This document shows, in pieces, positions 8,958-17,528 of a DNA stretch of 64,000 bases. How positions within the stretch are numbered: the stretch's first letter is position 1; every line of letters starts with the position of its first letter. The notes below the pieces were generated by a model. It had not been told where the DNA came from. It saw only the letters and a program-made list of their open reading frames with translations, and made no database searches. Both the position numbers and the translations under genes were made by a program. The stretch spans positions 1-64,000 of the forward strand of contig JAVBLZ010000013.1 in the NCBI GenBank assembly GCA_031553045.1, written 5' to 3'. Source of the stretch: CALXQW01 sp031553045 (GTDB taxonomy: Bacteria; Verrucomicrobiota; Verrucomicrobiia; Opitutales; Intestinicryptomonadaceae).

Positions 8958-9036
8958 AATTTATTAAATAGAGCAGAGGTTTTCCTAAGCAAGTTAAATT
9001 TGACATTTCATCATTTTGAATATTAGTTTTATCTTG

Positions 9037-11115
9037 ATGAAATTTTTAATATTTTTGATAACATTTCTCACTATACTTCACTTAGATGCTCAAATCATTT
9101 TTGACGCAAAAAACTTCGGTCAGTCTAAAGCTGCGGTAAGCGGCAAAAACGCCCTTGTAACAGAAAACGGAATTGGCGTTATAAATCCGGAGGGCAAACC
9201 TTTTAATGGCATCCAAATCAAAGGTTCTTGGAATATAGAAAACTCAGACATCATTGAATTTTGCGTAACAAATAATGATGATAGCGACGGGATTTTGCTT
9301 ACAATTAGGGTAAATAATGAGGGCGCAAACCCCTCAAAGCGGGAAAAGTTTTTTATGAGTAAAATTTTTGTACCCGCAAAAAGCAATGTGATAGCAAGCA
9401 TAAATATCCCCAAGGCACTTCCCAATCCTGAGCTTGCAAAAAAATTGTTTGGCATGCAGGGCAGCCCTTTGGGGCAAGGCTTGGATGTTGAAGCTTTGGA
9501 GGGTTATGAAATTGTAAGTCTAGACATTTACTCCAGAGAGCAAAGCTACAAACAAAATTGGTGCGTAAAAAAAATTGAGGCTAAAAAAAGCGATGTTAAA
9601 AAAAATATGCCAGACTATTTTTATTTCACAGAGCAAGAGTTTTTCCCTTTCATAGACATGTTCGGGCAGTTTAAACATAGAGATTGGAAAAATAAAATCC
9701 ATTCAGAGTCGGATTTCATAAAAGCAAAAAATCTGGAAGCCGCAGATTTGCAGAACCACCCAAGCGCCCCGAATTTAGATGAGTTTGGCGGCTTCATTTC
9801 CGAAAAAAAATTTGAAGCCAAGGGGCATTTTTATACAAAAAAAATCGACGGAAAGTGGTGGCTTATAGACCCGCTTGGCAATTTGTTTTGGTCTCACGGC
9901 GTATTGAGAGTATCGGCGTCTTGCGGTGTAACCGTGCTGGATGACAGGCGTTTTTATTTTGAAAACCTGCCTGAAGCCTCGCAAGATTTTGCCGCATTTT
10001 ACGAGAACGGCGACAAACTCTTGCAACCCTATTATGAGGTGCGCAATATCAAAGAAGTATTTGATTTTTCAAGGGCGAATTTATATAGAAAATATGGGAA
10101 AAATTGGGAGCAAGATTTTGCCGACTTGGCGCACAAGCGCCTTAAAAGCTGGGGGTTAAACACCATCGCAAACGGTTCTGATAAGTTTATATATTCTCAA
10201 AGCAAGACGCCTTACATTGAACGTTTTGAAATTAAATCTAAACCAATAGAAGCCTCCGGCGGACACTGGTGGAAATTTAAAGACCCCTTCGACCCTTCTT
10301 TCAGAGACGATTTGCGCAAAAACCTCGTCGAGCGTAAAAGCCTCATAGAAGATAAATTTTGCATAGGTTTTTTTGTTGATAATGAGATAAATTGGGGCAA
10401 CCCCGACACCCTTGCAAATTGGGTCTTGCTGTCGTCAGAAAAGCAATCCGCAAAACATGTATTCTTGCGCAATATGCAAGACAAGTACTCTACCATAGAT
10501 AAATTAAACTCGGCTTGGGGCGTAAATTTCAAAGATTGGAAGGATTTTTTAACGCAAAAATTCACCCCAAAAACGGCGGAAGCCAGAAAAGATTTGATAG
10601 CGTTTTCCGATATTATCACTGAAGAATACTTTAAAATTATCAAAGAAGAATTCGCAAATCTTGCCCCGCAAAAACTCTACTTGGGGTGTAGATTTGCGGG
10701 CTTCAACACAAGCACCGTTGCCATTGCCGCAAAATATTGCGATGTACTCAGCTTCAATATTTATCAAGACAGTCTGAAAAGTTTCAACCTGCCTAAAGGT
10801 GTGGATATGCCCGTAATGATAGGGGAATTTCATTTTGGCGCTTTGGATAGAGGGCTTTTCCATGCCTCTTTAGTTGCAAAAGAAAATCAGGCAGAGCGTG
10901 CAAAAGCATACTATGGCTACGTTTTAAGCGCTCTTAAACATCCAAATTTTGTGGGTACACACTGGCATCAATTTTCGGATCAGGCTACAAGCGGGCGTTT
11001 TGACGGTGAAAATTTTCAGGTTGGATTTACCGACATTTGCGATACACCCTATTATGAAACCATAGAGAAAATCCGTGAAGTTGGCTATGCCCTTTATGAT
11101 TTGCGGATAAAGTAA
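9037..11115 (+). CDS. GH50-like glycoside hydrolase (beta-agarase type)
   Basis: Secreted clan GH-A hydrolase of 692 residues. The ATG at 9037 is chosen over a TTG at 9016 because it starts a clean signal peptide (MKFLIFLITFLTILHLDAQ). An N-terminal beta-sandwich (~20-200) precedes a TIM barrel. GH50 hallmarks are visible: VDNEINWGN with E450 as probable acid/base, IGEFHFGALDRG with E597 as probable nucleophile, then NFVGTHWHQFSDQ, DGENFQVGF and DICDTPYYE near the end. GH50 enzymes characterised so far cleave agarose-type galactans, so a galactan substrate is likely but not proven. The gene is monocistronic and divergent from the 1141-residue protein. Confidence 0.88.
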   Translation: MKFLIFLITFLTILHLDAQIIFDAKNFGQSKAAVSGKNALVTENGIGVINPEGKPFNGIQIKGSWNIENSDIIEFCVTNNDDSDGILLTIRVNNEGANPSKREKFFMSKIFVPAKSNVIASINIPKALPNPELAKKLFGMQGSPLGQGLDVEALEGYEIVSLDIYSREQSYKQNWCVKKIEAKKSDVKKNMPDYFYFTEQEFFPFIDMFGQFKHRDWKNKIHSESDFIKAKNLEAADLQNHPSAPNLDEFGGFISEKKFEAKGHFYTKKIDGKWWLIDPLGNLFWSHGVLRVSASCGVTVLDDRRFYFENLPEASQDFAAFYENGDKLLQPYYEVRNIKEVFDFSRANLYRKYGKNWEQDFADLAHKRLKSWGLNTIANGSDKFIYSQSKTPYIERFEIKSKPIEASGGHWWKFKDPFDPSFRDDLRKNLVERKSLIEDKFCIGFFVDNEINWGNPDTLANWVLLSSEKQSAKHVFLRNMQDKYSTIDKLNSAWGVNFKDWKDFLTQKFTPKTAEARKDLIAFSDIITEEYFKIIKEEFANLAPQKLYLGCRFAGFNTSTVAIAAKYCDVLSFNIYQDSLKSFNLPKGVDMPVMIGEFHFGALDRGLFHASLVAKENQAERAKAYYGYVLSALKHPNFVGTHWHQFSDQATSGRFDGENFQVGFTDICDTPYYETIEKIREVGYALYDLRIK

Positions 11116-11749
11116 AGCAAACAAAAAAACAAGCTCAAAAAAACTTCCCCACGCAACCCTCTACTATGATTTGCGCTTAATGTGTGTGTACAGAAAATTT
11201 CACAAATAATTTTTGGCAAATAATTATCTATGCAAAGCAAAGCTTCAGGATTTTTAAAACCATTGAATCAAAAAGTTTCTTATGCCTGAAACAATACGGT
11301 GCTAAGACAAATTAAGATTAAAGTTATCTAAACAAGTAATCAGACAAATAGTCGGGTAGATCTTGGGTGACTTGGAGACTTGGGTAGGTATTGGCGGCTT
11401 GTGTGGGTATTGGAGACTTGGACTGATCTGAATGGCTTGGGTTAGTCTTGAATAGCTCTCTTGAATGTCTGAACAGCGCTCGGGATGGGTCTTTATAAGT
11501 TCATGTTAGCCATCACTATTTCACTACTTTTCGATTTCACCACTTTACGTTTTGCCCCAATATGAACCTGCACTGTTTCTCCAGTGCAAAAGCTGAGGCG
11601 AAAAATTACCTCAGCTTCAAAAAGTAATGAAAAAAGCGACTCTCTCTCAACGCAATCTAGTTATAAAAAACACTTTTTGCCCAGAAACACCTAAAGGAAA
11701 CCACGCTAATGGTTTCCTTTTGTGTGTGATAACCTAAATATAATTACAA
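11116..11749. other. 634-bp region without a credible gene
   Basis: No supported coding frame. Bases ~11360-11480 are low-complexity with imperfect, scattered copies of GACTTGG/GGTATTGG-like words. Two adjacent perfect stems follow: TGCACTG/CAGTGCA (11569-11575/11582-11588) and AAGCTGAGG/CCTCAGCTT (11590-11598/11609-11617). These could be a transcript end or a small structured RNA. A terminator-like hairpin at 11693-11720 closes the region. Confidence 0.6.
11693..11720. terminator. Terminator-like hairpin after the PEP-type protein gene
   Basis: Perfect 11-bp stem AAAGGAAACCA/TGGTTTCCTTT with a 6-nt loop, 30 bp beyond the stop of the - strand gene at 11750. The T-runs on either side are short, so strength is uncertain. 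Confidence 0.6.
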
Positions 11750-12397
11750 CTACTTGCGGTTGCGGCGCTTACGCAGATAGCCTAAGCCCAAGCCTGCAAG
11801 TGCTACTGTGGCAAATACGCCAGGAAGTGGCTGGCCAACTGGCTGCTGTCTGAGTGTGAAGTTCATGTCAACAGGTATAAAGCCATTCATGTACAAGCCG
11901 TAGAAAGACATAAGAGTCTTGCCAGGAGTGAGTGCATTACTAGCTGCAACAAGTGATGTCCAAATTGATGAGTCTGGATATGGGTTTTTAAGCTCAGAAA
12001 GCTGATTGTATTGGCGGTCACCAACACCTACCCAGAATGTTACCATATCGCCAGCTTTAATATCATATGTAAATGTTGTGCCTGAGCCGTCAAAAACTGG
12101 AGTGCCTGTTGACTTTGCAAAACCGTTTGACACATATTGGTCAACGATATTGAAATTGTCATCAATTTTCAAAACGCCAAGATGCGCCTGATTGGCATAG
12201 CCACGACCGCTAAACGATACGCTGCTTACAACCATTGTGAAATCTTGATTGGCTACAAAATATTCAAAAGTGAATGCGTTGCCACCATCTATGCTTGTTG
12301 CACGTTGGGCAGTTGCTGCACCGTCGAATAAACTTACTGAAGCGGCTGATGCTGATAAAGCAGCAGCTGCAAGAACTAACGATATTAATTTTTTCAT
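11750..12397 (-). CDS. Secreted protein with PLPG-type C-terminal sorting tail
   Basis: 215 residues. The signal peptide MKKLISLVLAAAALSASA is followed by a beta-rich domain. The C-terminus is a PEP-CTERM-like tripartite tail: short motif QPLPG, hydrophobic helix FATVALAGLGLGYL, basic end RKRRNRK. The motif differs from classical VPEP but matches the tail of the small protein at 13770-14030 (QPLPGVLATV, AGLGLAYLRKK). Such tails normally direct cell-envelope anchoring by an exosortase-type enzyme. AAAGG lies 7 nt before the ATG, and the upstream region resembles that of the gene at 13125-13580 (CCATAAC..AATAAA). Function unknown. Confidence 0.85.
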   Translation of the reverse strand: MKKLISLVLAAAALSASAASVSLFDGAATAQRATSIDGGNAFTFEYFVANQDFTMVVSSVSFSGRGYANQAHLGVLKIDDNFNIVDQYVSNGFAKSTGTPVFDGSGTTFTYDIKAGDMVTFWVGVGDRQYNQLSELKNPYPDSSIWTSLVAASNALTPGKTLMSFYGLYMNGFIPVDMNFTLRQQPVGQPLPGVFATVALAGLGLGYLRKRRNRK

Positions 12398-13124
12398 GGG
12401 TATGCCTTTATTAGGTTATGGGACGAGCTTCTTATATAAGACCCAAATTGTCAAGAACTTTCAAAAAGAATATTATTCCTATGTATCCAGACCGCCCCAC
12501 CTCATAAATAGAGGCAGAAATGGCAATTTAGACATCAAGTTATCCATAAAAAAATAATCAAAAATTAAGGTATTTTTTATATTTTTTCAAAAAAAAATCT
12601 ATTTTCCTCAACGACACTTAAATTTTTGAATGCAGAGCAAAAAAAACATAGCGCTCAAACCCTCATAAAATAAGGAGTTCAAGGCCTAAGCATTAAGTTG
12701 AAAAATATATCCATAAAGTTAAATCCTTCTGGAACCGCTAAAAATGCGGATTTTAGAGCTTTCTTAAAAAATCTAAAAAAAATTAAGCCTGCGTTACGTT
12801 TCAACATTGTCCCTTGCAGCCCTTTTATTACGGGCTGCAAGGAGACTTTCAGTTTGTTTGTTTGTGTAAATTTTTTAAAAATATCAATTTGCATTGACCT
12901 CAAAAGCCCATACCTAAAGGTTTTGCCGATTACCCAACTCTTTGCCACTACATACCCATTTTATGCAAAAAGTTTTATAAAACCGCAAAAGCCTTTATTC
13001 GAACCGACTCACAGAGCTTAGAGACCGCCTTACCAACAACATACCCAATGTTATCAGACTCCTCGAAGTCATGCATGGAATTTTTATCTAAATTACGTAA
13101 AGCAAGGGAAACCCTTTTAAGCCC
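12398..13124. other. 727-bp region without a credible gene
   Basis: Short open frames exist on both strands (for example 12698-13021 on + and 12679-12948 on -), but none has a signal peptide, start context or composition I trust. A strong 11-bp inverted repeat CCTTGCAGCCC/GGGCTGCAAGG (12812-12822/12832-12842) has no T-run. Just upstream of the PEP-type gene the - strand contains TTGACA near 12450, but no well-spaced -10. Confidence 0.55.
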
Positions 13125-13580
13125 TCAAAACCCTGCGCAGATTTTCCTGCGCAAGAATAGCCAAGTGCCGCCTATAAAACAAAGCCCCAAAAACGCACAA
13201 AATATTTTATGCTTTGAAGGCAATGTATCAATAGTAATCGGCAAAGCGGCTTGAAGCGTTACACGAGACATCGGAGCCCTTGAAAACCTGATAGGTTGTT
13301 CGTCAGACTTAATCAGCCCTTCCGTCTTGTAAACTGCAAAATTTGAAGCCAGAGCCAGATTGGTGTATCCATAACTGATGATATCTAACCAAAGCGATTT
13401 AGTATAGCCATACGTAAATTGCATAGATTTATTATCTAAAACATACGCATACGCACTATCTACGATACACTCGGCATCGGGGACGATTATATCGTCAAAC
13501 AAAGTGTTTTGTGCATAAGCACCAAAACAACCCGCCGTAATCAACAGCAAAGAGGATACTCCCTTCTTAATTTTACTAAT
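13125..13580 (-). CDS. Small secreted protein with C-terminal membrane tail, probable ATT start
   Basis: Family not recognised. From the proposed ATT at 13580 it has 151 residues: MSKIKKGVSSLLLITAGCF is a signal peptide ending ...GAYAQ, and the C-terminus is a hydrophobic helix (IFCAFLGLCFIGGTWLFL) plus basic RRK. The frame is closed upstream by TAA and contains no ATG or GTG before the signal sequence. The only standard candidate, TTG at 13550, would remove the positively charged n-region. AAAAAAGG lies exactly 7 nt before the ATT, the same spacing as at the neighbouring secreted genes. The tail resembles envelope-anchored proteins but lacks a PEP motif. Confidence 0.65.
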   Translation of the reverse strand: MSKIKKGVSSLLLITAGCFGAYAQNTLFDDIIVPDAECIVDSAYAYVLDNKSMQFTYGYTKSLWLDIISYGYTNLALASNFAVYKTEGLIKSDEQPIRFSRAPMSRVTLQAALPITIDTLPSKHKIFCAFLGLCFIGGTWLFLRRKICAGF

Positions 13581-13587
13581 TCTTACA

Positions 13588-13595
13588 CCTTTTTT
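13588..13595 (-). promoter_or_regulatory. RBS that points to an ATT start
   Basis: The - strand reads AAAAAAGG, then TGTAAGA (7 nt), then ATT. The gene at 11750-12397 has AAAGG, 7 nt, ATG with similar upstream sequence (CCATAAC), which supports ATT at 13580 as the initiation codon. Confidence 0.5.
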
Positions 13596-13731
13596 ATTGT
13601 GTTATGGATAATATCTTCCTGATTATTCAAGCTAAGTCAATGATTTTTAATCAAATTTTTGAAGAATAACGTGTTAGATTCGATAGAAAAAGCTTTAACT
13701 ATACCCGAACCTTTCTTGTAAATAAAAGAAA

Positions 13732-13757
13732 TCGGGGGCGTATTGCTACACCCCCGA
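13732..13757 (-). terminator. Terminator of the small PLPG-tail gene
   Basis: Stem TCGGGGGCGTA/TACACCCCCGA (one wobble, 4-nt loop), 13 bp beyond the stop at 13770. On the - strand it is followed by TTTCTTTT. Confidence 0.85.
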
Positions 13758-13769
13758 CCTAAGAATTTA

Positions 13770-14030
13770 CTAAGCTTTCTTAGATGACTTTTTCTTGCGC
13801 AGATAAGCCAAACCAAGACCCGCCGCCAAAACTGTGGCAAGTACGCCCGGAAGTGGCTGTCCTGACGGTGTGGGCGGTTCCGGATCCGGAGCCCTCATCG
13901 ACATAACCATTACTGGGATATTTGAAACTAAAGCATTGCTGCTTTCTGCGTTAGATACTGATTTTGCAGATGCGCTTAACGCACACGCCGCAACCAAGAT
14001 TGCTAGAACTTCTTTTTTTATATTATTAAT
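13770..14030 (-). CDS. Small secreted protein with PLPG-type tail, probable ATT start
   Basis: 86 residues from the proposed ATT at 14030. The signal peptide is MNNIKKEVLAILVAACALSA-SA, followed by only ~40 mature residues with a Pro-rich stretch (DPEPPTPSG) and the tail QPLPGVLATV/AGLGLAYLRKK. AAAAAAGG (14045-14038) is 7 nt upstream, and the protein start aligns with MSKIKKG of the neighbouring gene. A TTG at 14072 could instead give 100 residues with a long n-region, but it falls close to a TTGACT -35-like site (14089-14084). Being so short, it may be a structural or signalling peptide of the envelope. Function unknown. Confidence 0.65.
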   Translation of the reverse strand: MNNIKKEVLAILVAACALSASAKSVSNAESSNALVSNIPVMVMSMRAPDPEPPTPSGQPLPGVLATVLAAGLGLAYLRKKKSSKKA

Positions 14031-14037
14031 AATTACA

Positions 14038-14045
14038 CCTTTTTT
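14038..14045 (-). promoter_or_regulatory. RBS that points to an ATT start
   Basis: AAAAAAGG on the - strand, then TGTAATT and ATT: the same motif and 7-nt spacing as at 13588-13595. Confidence 0.5.
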
Positions 14046-14148
14046 TAGTGTTGCGGTTTTCACAATCTGCAAAAGAAGCCTTAAGTCAAGGATTTTGCGC
14101 TTCTTAGGGTAAAATTCCCTCAGTTATTTGCTCAAAGTTTTGGGGTAA

Positions 14149-14861
14149 TTACAGTTCAAAAATAATTGTGTACCACTCATCACACAATAATTTTAATTCT
14201 TTTTCAGTAATCCAAAAATTTTTCTTCCAGTGGGTGCTTGCTATCAAAAACTCTTTTGATTTTGCGTTATAGCCCAAAACCACCGCACCGCCGCTTCCTT
14301 TCGTTTTTGATTTTTTTATGGCGTCTAAAGATTTCTTTTCTTCTGTTTTAAGAATTTCCAACCAATCTTCAATTTTTTCGCAAACTTCACGCTTTTCTTG
14401 GCGGGCTAAAATAATTTCATGCGTTTCGCTATATCTTATGGAAGTACTTACCGGCACGCCATCTTGTATTGATTTCTTTAATCTTACAGGGTCTATTGTC
14501 TTAGGTTTGATGAGCTTAATTTTACGTTTTTGCAATACAACATTCAAAGCATCAATACAAAGCGTCAGACTTCCAGTAGTTTTTAGTTTTTGTTTTTCAT
14601 ACGCTTCATTATATAATTTCAAATCTAAATCTGGCACTATATAAAGCACACAACTACTTACATTTGCACCGAAAAAGCCTTCCACGTCTTTCCCTGGGAT
14701 TTCCATTTTAATTACGGAATCGCCATTTTTTGATTCCAGCAGATTTTCTTTCAGGCGTTTTTCCAACTGTATTTTTGTCTCAGTTTGAGGGGGGGGGGGG
14801 ATTCCTGAGCAAATAATGGCAAACACAGACCAAAACATGAGAGTATGAGTAGTTTTTTCAT
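14149..14861 (-). CDS. Secreted protein split by a poly-C tract (probably phase variable, currently out of frame)
   Basis: ATG at 14861 begins a perfect signal peptide, MKKLLILSCFGLCLPLFA-QE, then runs into 12 C (- strand). The body of the protein (to 14149, ~215 residues) lies in another frame, so as written translation stops about 17 codons after the signal. Thirteen or ten C would join the signal peptide to PPPQTETKIQLEKRL and give ~237 residues. The body has a charged N-terminal half and a C-terminal GGAVVLGYNAKSKEFLIA, THWKKNFWI block, reminiscent of the HAVVLVGY/NSWG segment of C1/C39-type cysteine peptidases but without the canonical His. That resemblance is weak. Either a phase-variable switch or a homopolymer sequencing error explains the break. 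Confidence 0.75.
14789..14800. repeat. Homopolymer G12/C12 tract
   Basis: Twelve consecutive G on the + strand, directly after the signal-peptide coding part of the gene. Tracts of this kind change length by slipped-strand mispairing. Confidence 0.95.
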
Positions 14862-15074
14862 AAGCGTATTGTATTAAAATTTTCTAACTTTTTATTGCTG
14901 ATTTACTGGTATTCAGAATTTATAATTCCTGAAATGTATGAGATAAATATTTTAAATCTGGGGTTTTCATTTTAGAGCGTATTCCAATTAAATTGCAATA
15001 AGGTTTCGTGTTATTTTTGCCAAGCGTTCAATGTAATAATCCACCTCACTAGCGTATATTTGCCAAGTATCTTA

Positions 15075-15109
15075 AAAAAACTTACCGCCTTTAAGACGGT
15101 AAGTTTTTT
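15075..15109. terminator. Bidirectional terminator below the sulfatase operon
   Basis: 13-bp stem AAAAAACTTACCG/CGGTAAGTTTTTT with a 9-nt loop, 80 bp beyond the sulfatase stop. The same ACTTACC/GGTAAGT stem recurs at 62521-62551. The rest of 14862-15188 shows no gene. Confidence 0.9.
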
Positions 15110-15188
15110 GTGATTACAAAAGCGAGACGACGTTCAAGCAATCTTAGCTTTTGCAGAATTAAAATTTAAATTGAAACAATTATGCACC

Positions 15189-16640
15189 CTACTCTTTTGA
15201 ATAGCCGCTTGCCTTGCGGCCTTCGACAATTTTTCTTGTTGCGTCAAAAATTTCCATCTTGCCTGTCGCCCTTGGGTCTTGGGTTTTGAGCTGATACTCA
15301 CGAAGCTTTGCCTTCATTTTTTCTTTAACTTCGGCGTATTTTGGGTCTGCCGCCAAGTTCTTTTGTGTCCAAGGATCATTTTTGACATCGTACAATTCTT
15401 CCCAACCGTCTTTAGAGGCATTGCTTTGAAGCTCTATACAATGCGGCGGCACTCTATTTGCAGGGCGCTTTGCATAGTTTATTATGTATTCAAAATTTTC
15501 ATCCCTAATCGCCCTTGCAGCGCTGTTGTAAGGCGGCAGTTCGCCATGCCACTCAAGACCCGTAACTATGAAACTGCGGTCAGCCTCTACCCTGCCAGAC
15601 TTGCCAGAAGTAAGTATTGGCAACAAAGTGCGTCCACTCATCTCTGCGGGGATGGGCAGTTTTGCGGCATCCAGAAATGTAGGGGCTATGTCTCTAAAGT
15701 TCACAAAGTCATCAACAACCCTTCCGCCCGCAACTTTTGAAGGCCACATCATGAGGAACGGCACGTGCACACCCCAGTCATAAGGCGTAGCTTTTGAAAA
15801 TGAAATTTGCGTGCCGTTATCGCCCGTTACCAAGATTATTGTGTTTTCAAGCTCTCCTCTTTCTTCTAAGATTTTCAAGATTCTACCCAAGTCTTCGTCG
15901 GCTCTATGAAGCTCATACCAAACACTTGCCCTAATTTTTTGCTCTTTTTCAAACTGTTCTTTTGGTATGAATGGCGGCATATTTACTTTATCAAGCGTTA
16001 TGCCTTTTTCCTTCTCAAGACGCTCCACGGCGTCAGGAGGATATGGAGAGTGCGGCTCTATCGAGCCAACCCAGAACATGAAGGGCTTGCCGTCTTTATT
16101 TTCTTCCAAAAAGTGTTTGAAATTTTCAGGATAATCTATGTCTGACATTCCTTTTAAAGTCTTACGTTTTTTGGATTGGTAAACTTTTCCTGCAGGATTT
16201 TTTTCATCAGGCAAATCTGGCGCAGGCATGCCAGGGCCCCAGCCCTTACCCGTGTATCCGGTATGATACCCGCCTTCCTCAAGCAGTTTTGGCAGGCGTT
16301 TTATTTTTGAGGGCAAAAAGGCTTGAATGTATGCGCCTTGTTCAAGCTCCCAAAAATTTCTGCCCGTAAGCAAAGACGCCCTTGCGGGGGCGCAAGACGG
16401 CGCAGAAGAATAACCTCTTGTGAACATCACACCCTCTTTTGCCACCCTGTCAAAATTAGGCAGATTCAAGTTAGACCACCCATAAGGCGCTCTCTCAAGC
16501 CAGCTTTCATCATCGGTAATAAAGATGATTAAGTTTGGTTTGTCAGACTTTGCTTTTTTTGCCTTACCCTTGCCTTCAGCCGCAAAACACATAGCGCATA
16601 GCGCAAAGAAGACAAACAATATTTTAAACATTTTTTTCAT
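15189..16640 (-). CDS. Secreted arylsulfatase (S1 family)
   Basis: 483 residues with signal peptide MKKMFKILFVFFALCAMCFA. It has the alkaline-phosphatase fold of S1 sulfatases. The metal site begins with IFITDDE (D43/D44). The formylglycine motif SCAPARASLLTGR (C83 in CxPxR form) is intact and would need anaerobic or FGE-type maturation by an enzyme not in this window. Later motifs are GSIEPHSPYPP and LVTGDNG. It removes sulfate esters from a polysaccharide or oligosaccharide; the substrate cannot be read from the sequence. It is the last gene of a four-gene - strand operon (gaps 55, 20 and 7 bp) with the secreted paralogues upstream. Confidence 0.93.
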   Translation of the reverse strand: MKKMFKILFVFFALCAMCFAAEGKGKAKKAKSDKPNLIIFITDDESWLERAPYGWSNLNLPNFDRVAKEGVMFTRGYSSAPSCAPARASLLTGRNFWELEQGAYIQAFLPSKIKRLPKLLEEGGYHTGYTGKGWGPGMPAPDLPDEKNPAGKVYQSKKRKTLKGMSDIDYPENFKHFLEENKDGKPFMFWVGSIEPHSPYPPDAVERLEKEKGITLDKVNMPPFIPKEQFEKEQKIRASVWYELHRADEDLGRILKILEERGELENTIILVTGDNGTQISFSKATPYDWGVHVPFLMMWPSKVAGGRVVDDFVNFRDIAPTFLDAAKLPIPAEMSGRTLLPILTSGKSGRVEADRSFIVTGLEWHGELPPYNSAARAIRDENFEYIINYAKRPANRVPPHCIELQSNASKDGWEELYDVKNDPWTQKNLAADPKYAEVKEKMKAKLREYQLKTQDPRATGKMEIFDATRKIVEGRKASGYSKE

Positions 16641-16647
16641 ACATTTT

Positions 16648-17508
16648 TTATTTTACAGTCAAAATTAAACCCGCACCAAATTTGCCTTTGCCCTCCGAAA
16701 GGCTAAATTCTTTCTCGCCGACTTTTACGGTGTCTTTCAGATTATATGGCGTGCCGTTGATTGTGATTTTCAGCTTTGCATATTCGTCAGATTTGGGTCC
16801 GACAAAGAAGTCGTACTTACCCGCTTTTATGTTTTCTGAAAATTTTGCTTCCACCAATATTCCTTTCAAATTTGCTTCACCCAATTTTACGTAAGGCACT
16901 TTTCCGTCTTTGTCGGCAAACTTGAATTTAAGATAAAGAGTGCTTGGCGGCCCTCTAAAAATTTCATCCATAGATATGTCAGACTTGAGCGTAAAATTTG
17001 ATGCGCCTATCAAACTTATAGTAACGCCTGTTTTTGTATTAAGTTTCATTTTTGATTGAGAACAGCTCATCAACAAGGCATTGCCCGCAATAGACGAGTC
17101 TTCAAGCAGGATAAGGGAATCCTCTAAAGTGGTAACGCCCTCTTTTTTGCTGATGCTAATCATGTCGGCATTGAGCGTGCTGTTTTTGAGGGATATTTTG
17201 AAACCCACAATATTCATGCCCATGCGCCTTAAATTTATCTTGCGCGAATCCGCCTTTAAGTGCCCTATAAAAGGCCCTATGCTGAGGCCTTTCAAAGTAA
17301 TATCCTTGTCTAAGGTAACTTCCGTATTGATTACGGCAAAGTCTGCCGGCCCTGGGCTTACACTGTCTGGAAATTTTGTATTTGTAGCGGCGTCATACCA
17401 AGGCACTTTGCTCCAGACATAGTCTCCCTTCAGAGGCCCTGAGTATTGATATGCAAAAAGTTGTGCACAGAAAAATATGCAGAGTGTTGCTAAACTTAGA
17501 ATCTTCAT
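16648..17508 (-). CDS. Secreted protein, tandem paralogue A; beta-solenoid-like
   Basis: 286 residues with a signal peptide (MKILSLATLCIFFCAQLFA). The mature part is strand-rich with repeated ITLKGLSIG, NSTLNADMISI, DSLILLEDSSI-type segments suggesting a right-handed beta-helix. It shares order and motifs with its neighbour at 17529-18392: W near the N-terminus, PGPADFAVINTEVTLDKD against PGPADYVNIGAKITLDKD, and DEIFRG/DDIFRG. It lacks a PEP-CTERM tail or catalytic motif that I recognise. It lies 7 bp upstream of the sulfatase, so it may bind or present the same polysaccharide. Confidence 0.8.
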   Translation of the reverse strand: MKILSLATLCIFFCAQLFAYQYSGPLKGDYVWSKVPWYDAATNTKFPDSVSPGPADFAVINTEVTLDKDITLKGLSIGPFIGHLKADSRKINLRRMGMNIVGFKISLKNSTLNADMISISKKEGVTTLEDSLILLEDSSIAGNALLMSCSQSKMKLNTKTGVTISLIGASNFTLKSDISMDEIFRGPPSTLYLKFKFADKDGKVPYVKLGEANLKGILVEAKFSENIKAGKYDFFVGPKSDEYAKLKITINGTPYNLKDTVKVGEKEFSLSEGKGKFGAGLILTVK

Positions 17509-17528
17509 ATCTATAAATTTTTATGGGG

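Noticed and set aside
12698..13021. Possible 107-residue + strand gene
   Set aside because: No signal, domain or start context; it crosses a strong inverted repeat and has an opposite-strand open frame of similar quality.
12985..13040. tRNA-like stretch on the - strand (GGTTCGAAT with GGTAAGGC upstream)
   Set aside because: The T-stem and anticodon stem do not pair, and no acceptor stem can be formed.
14149..14838. Reading the gene as a normal 229-residue protein from the ATG at 14838
   Set aside because: That start lacks a normal leader, while a perfect signal peptide lies in the other frame just upstream of the poly-C tract.
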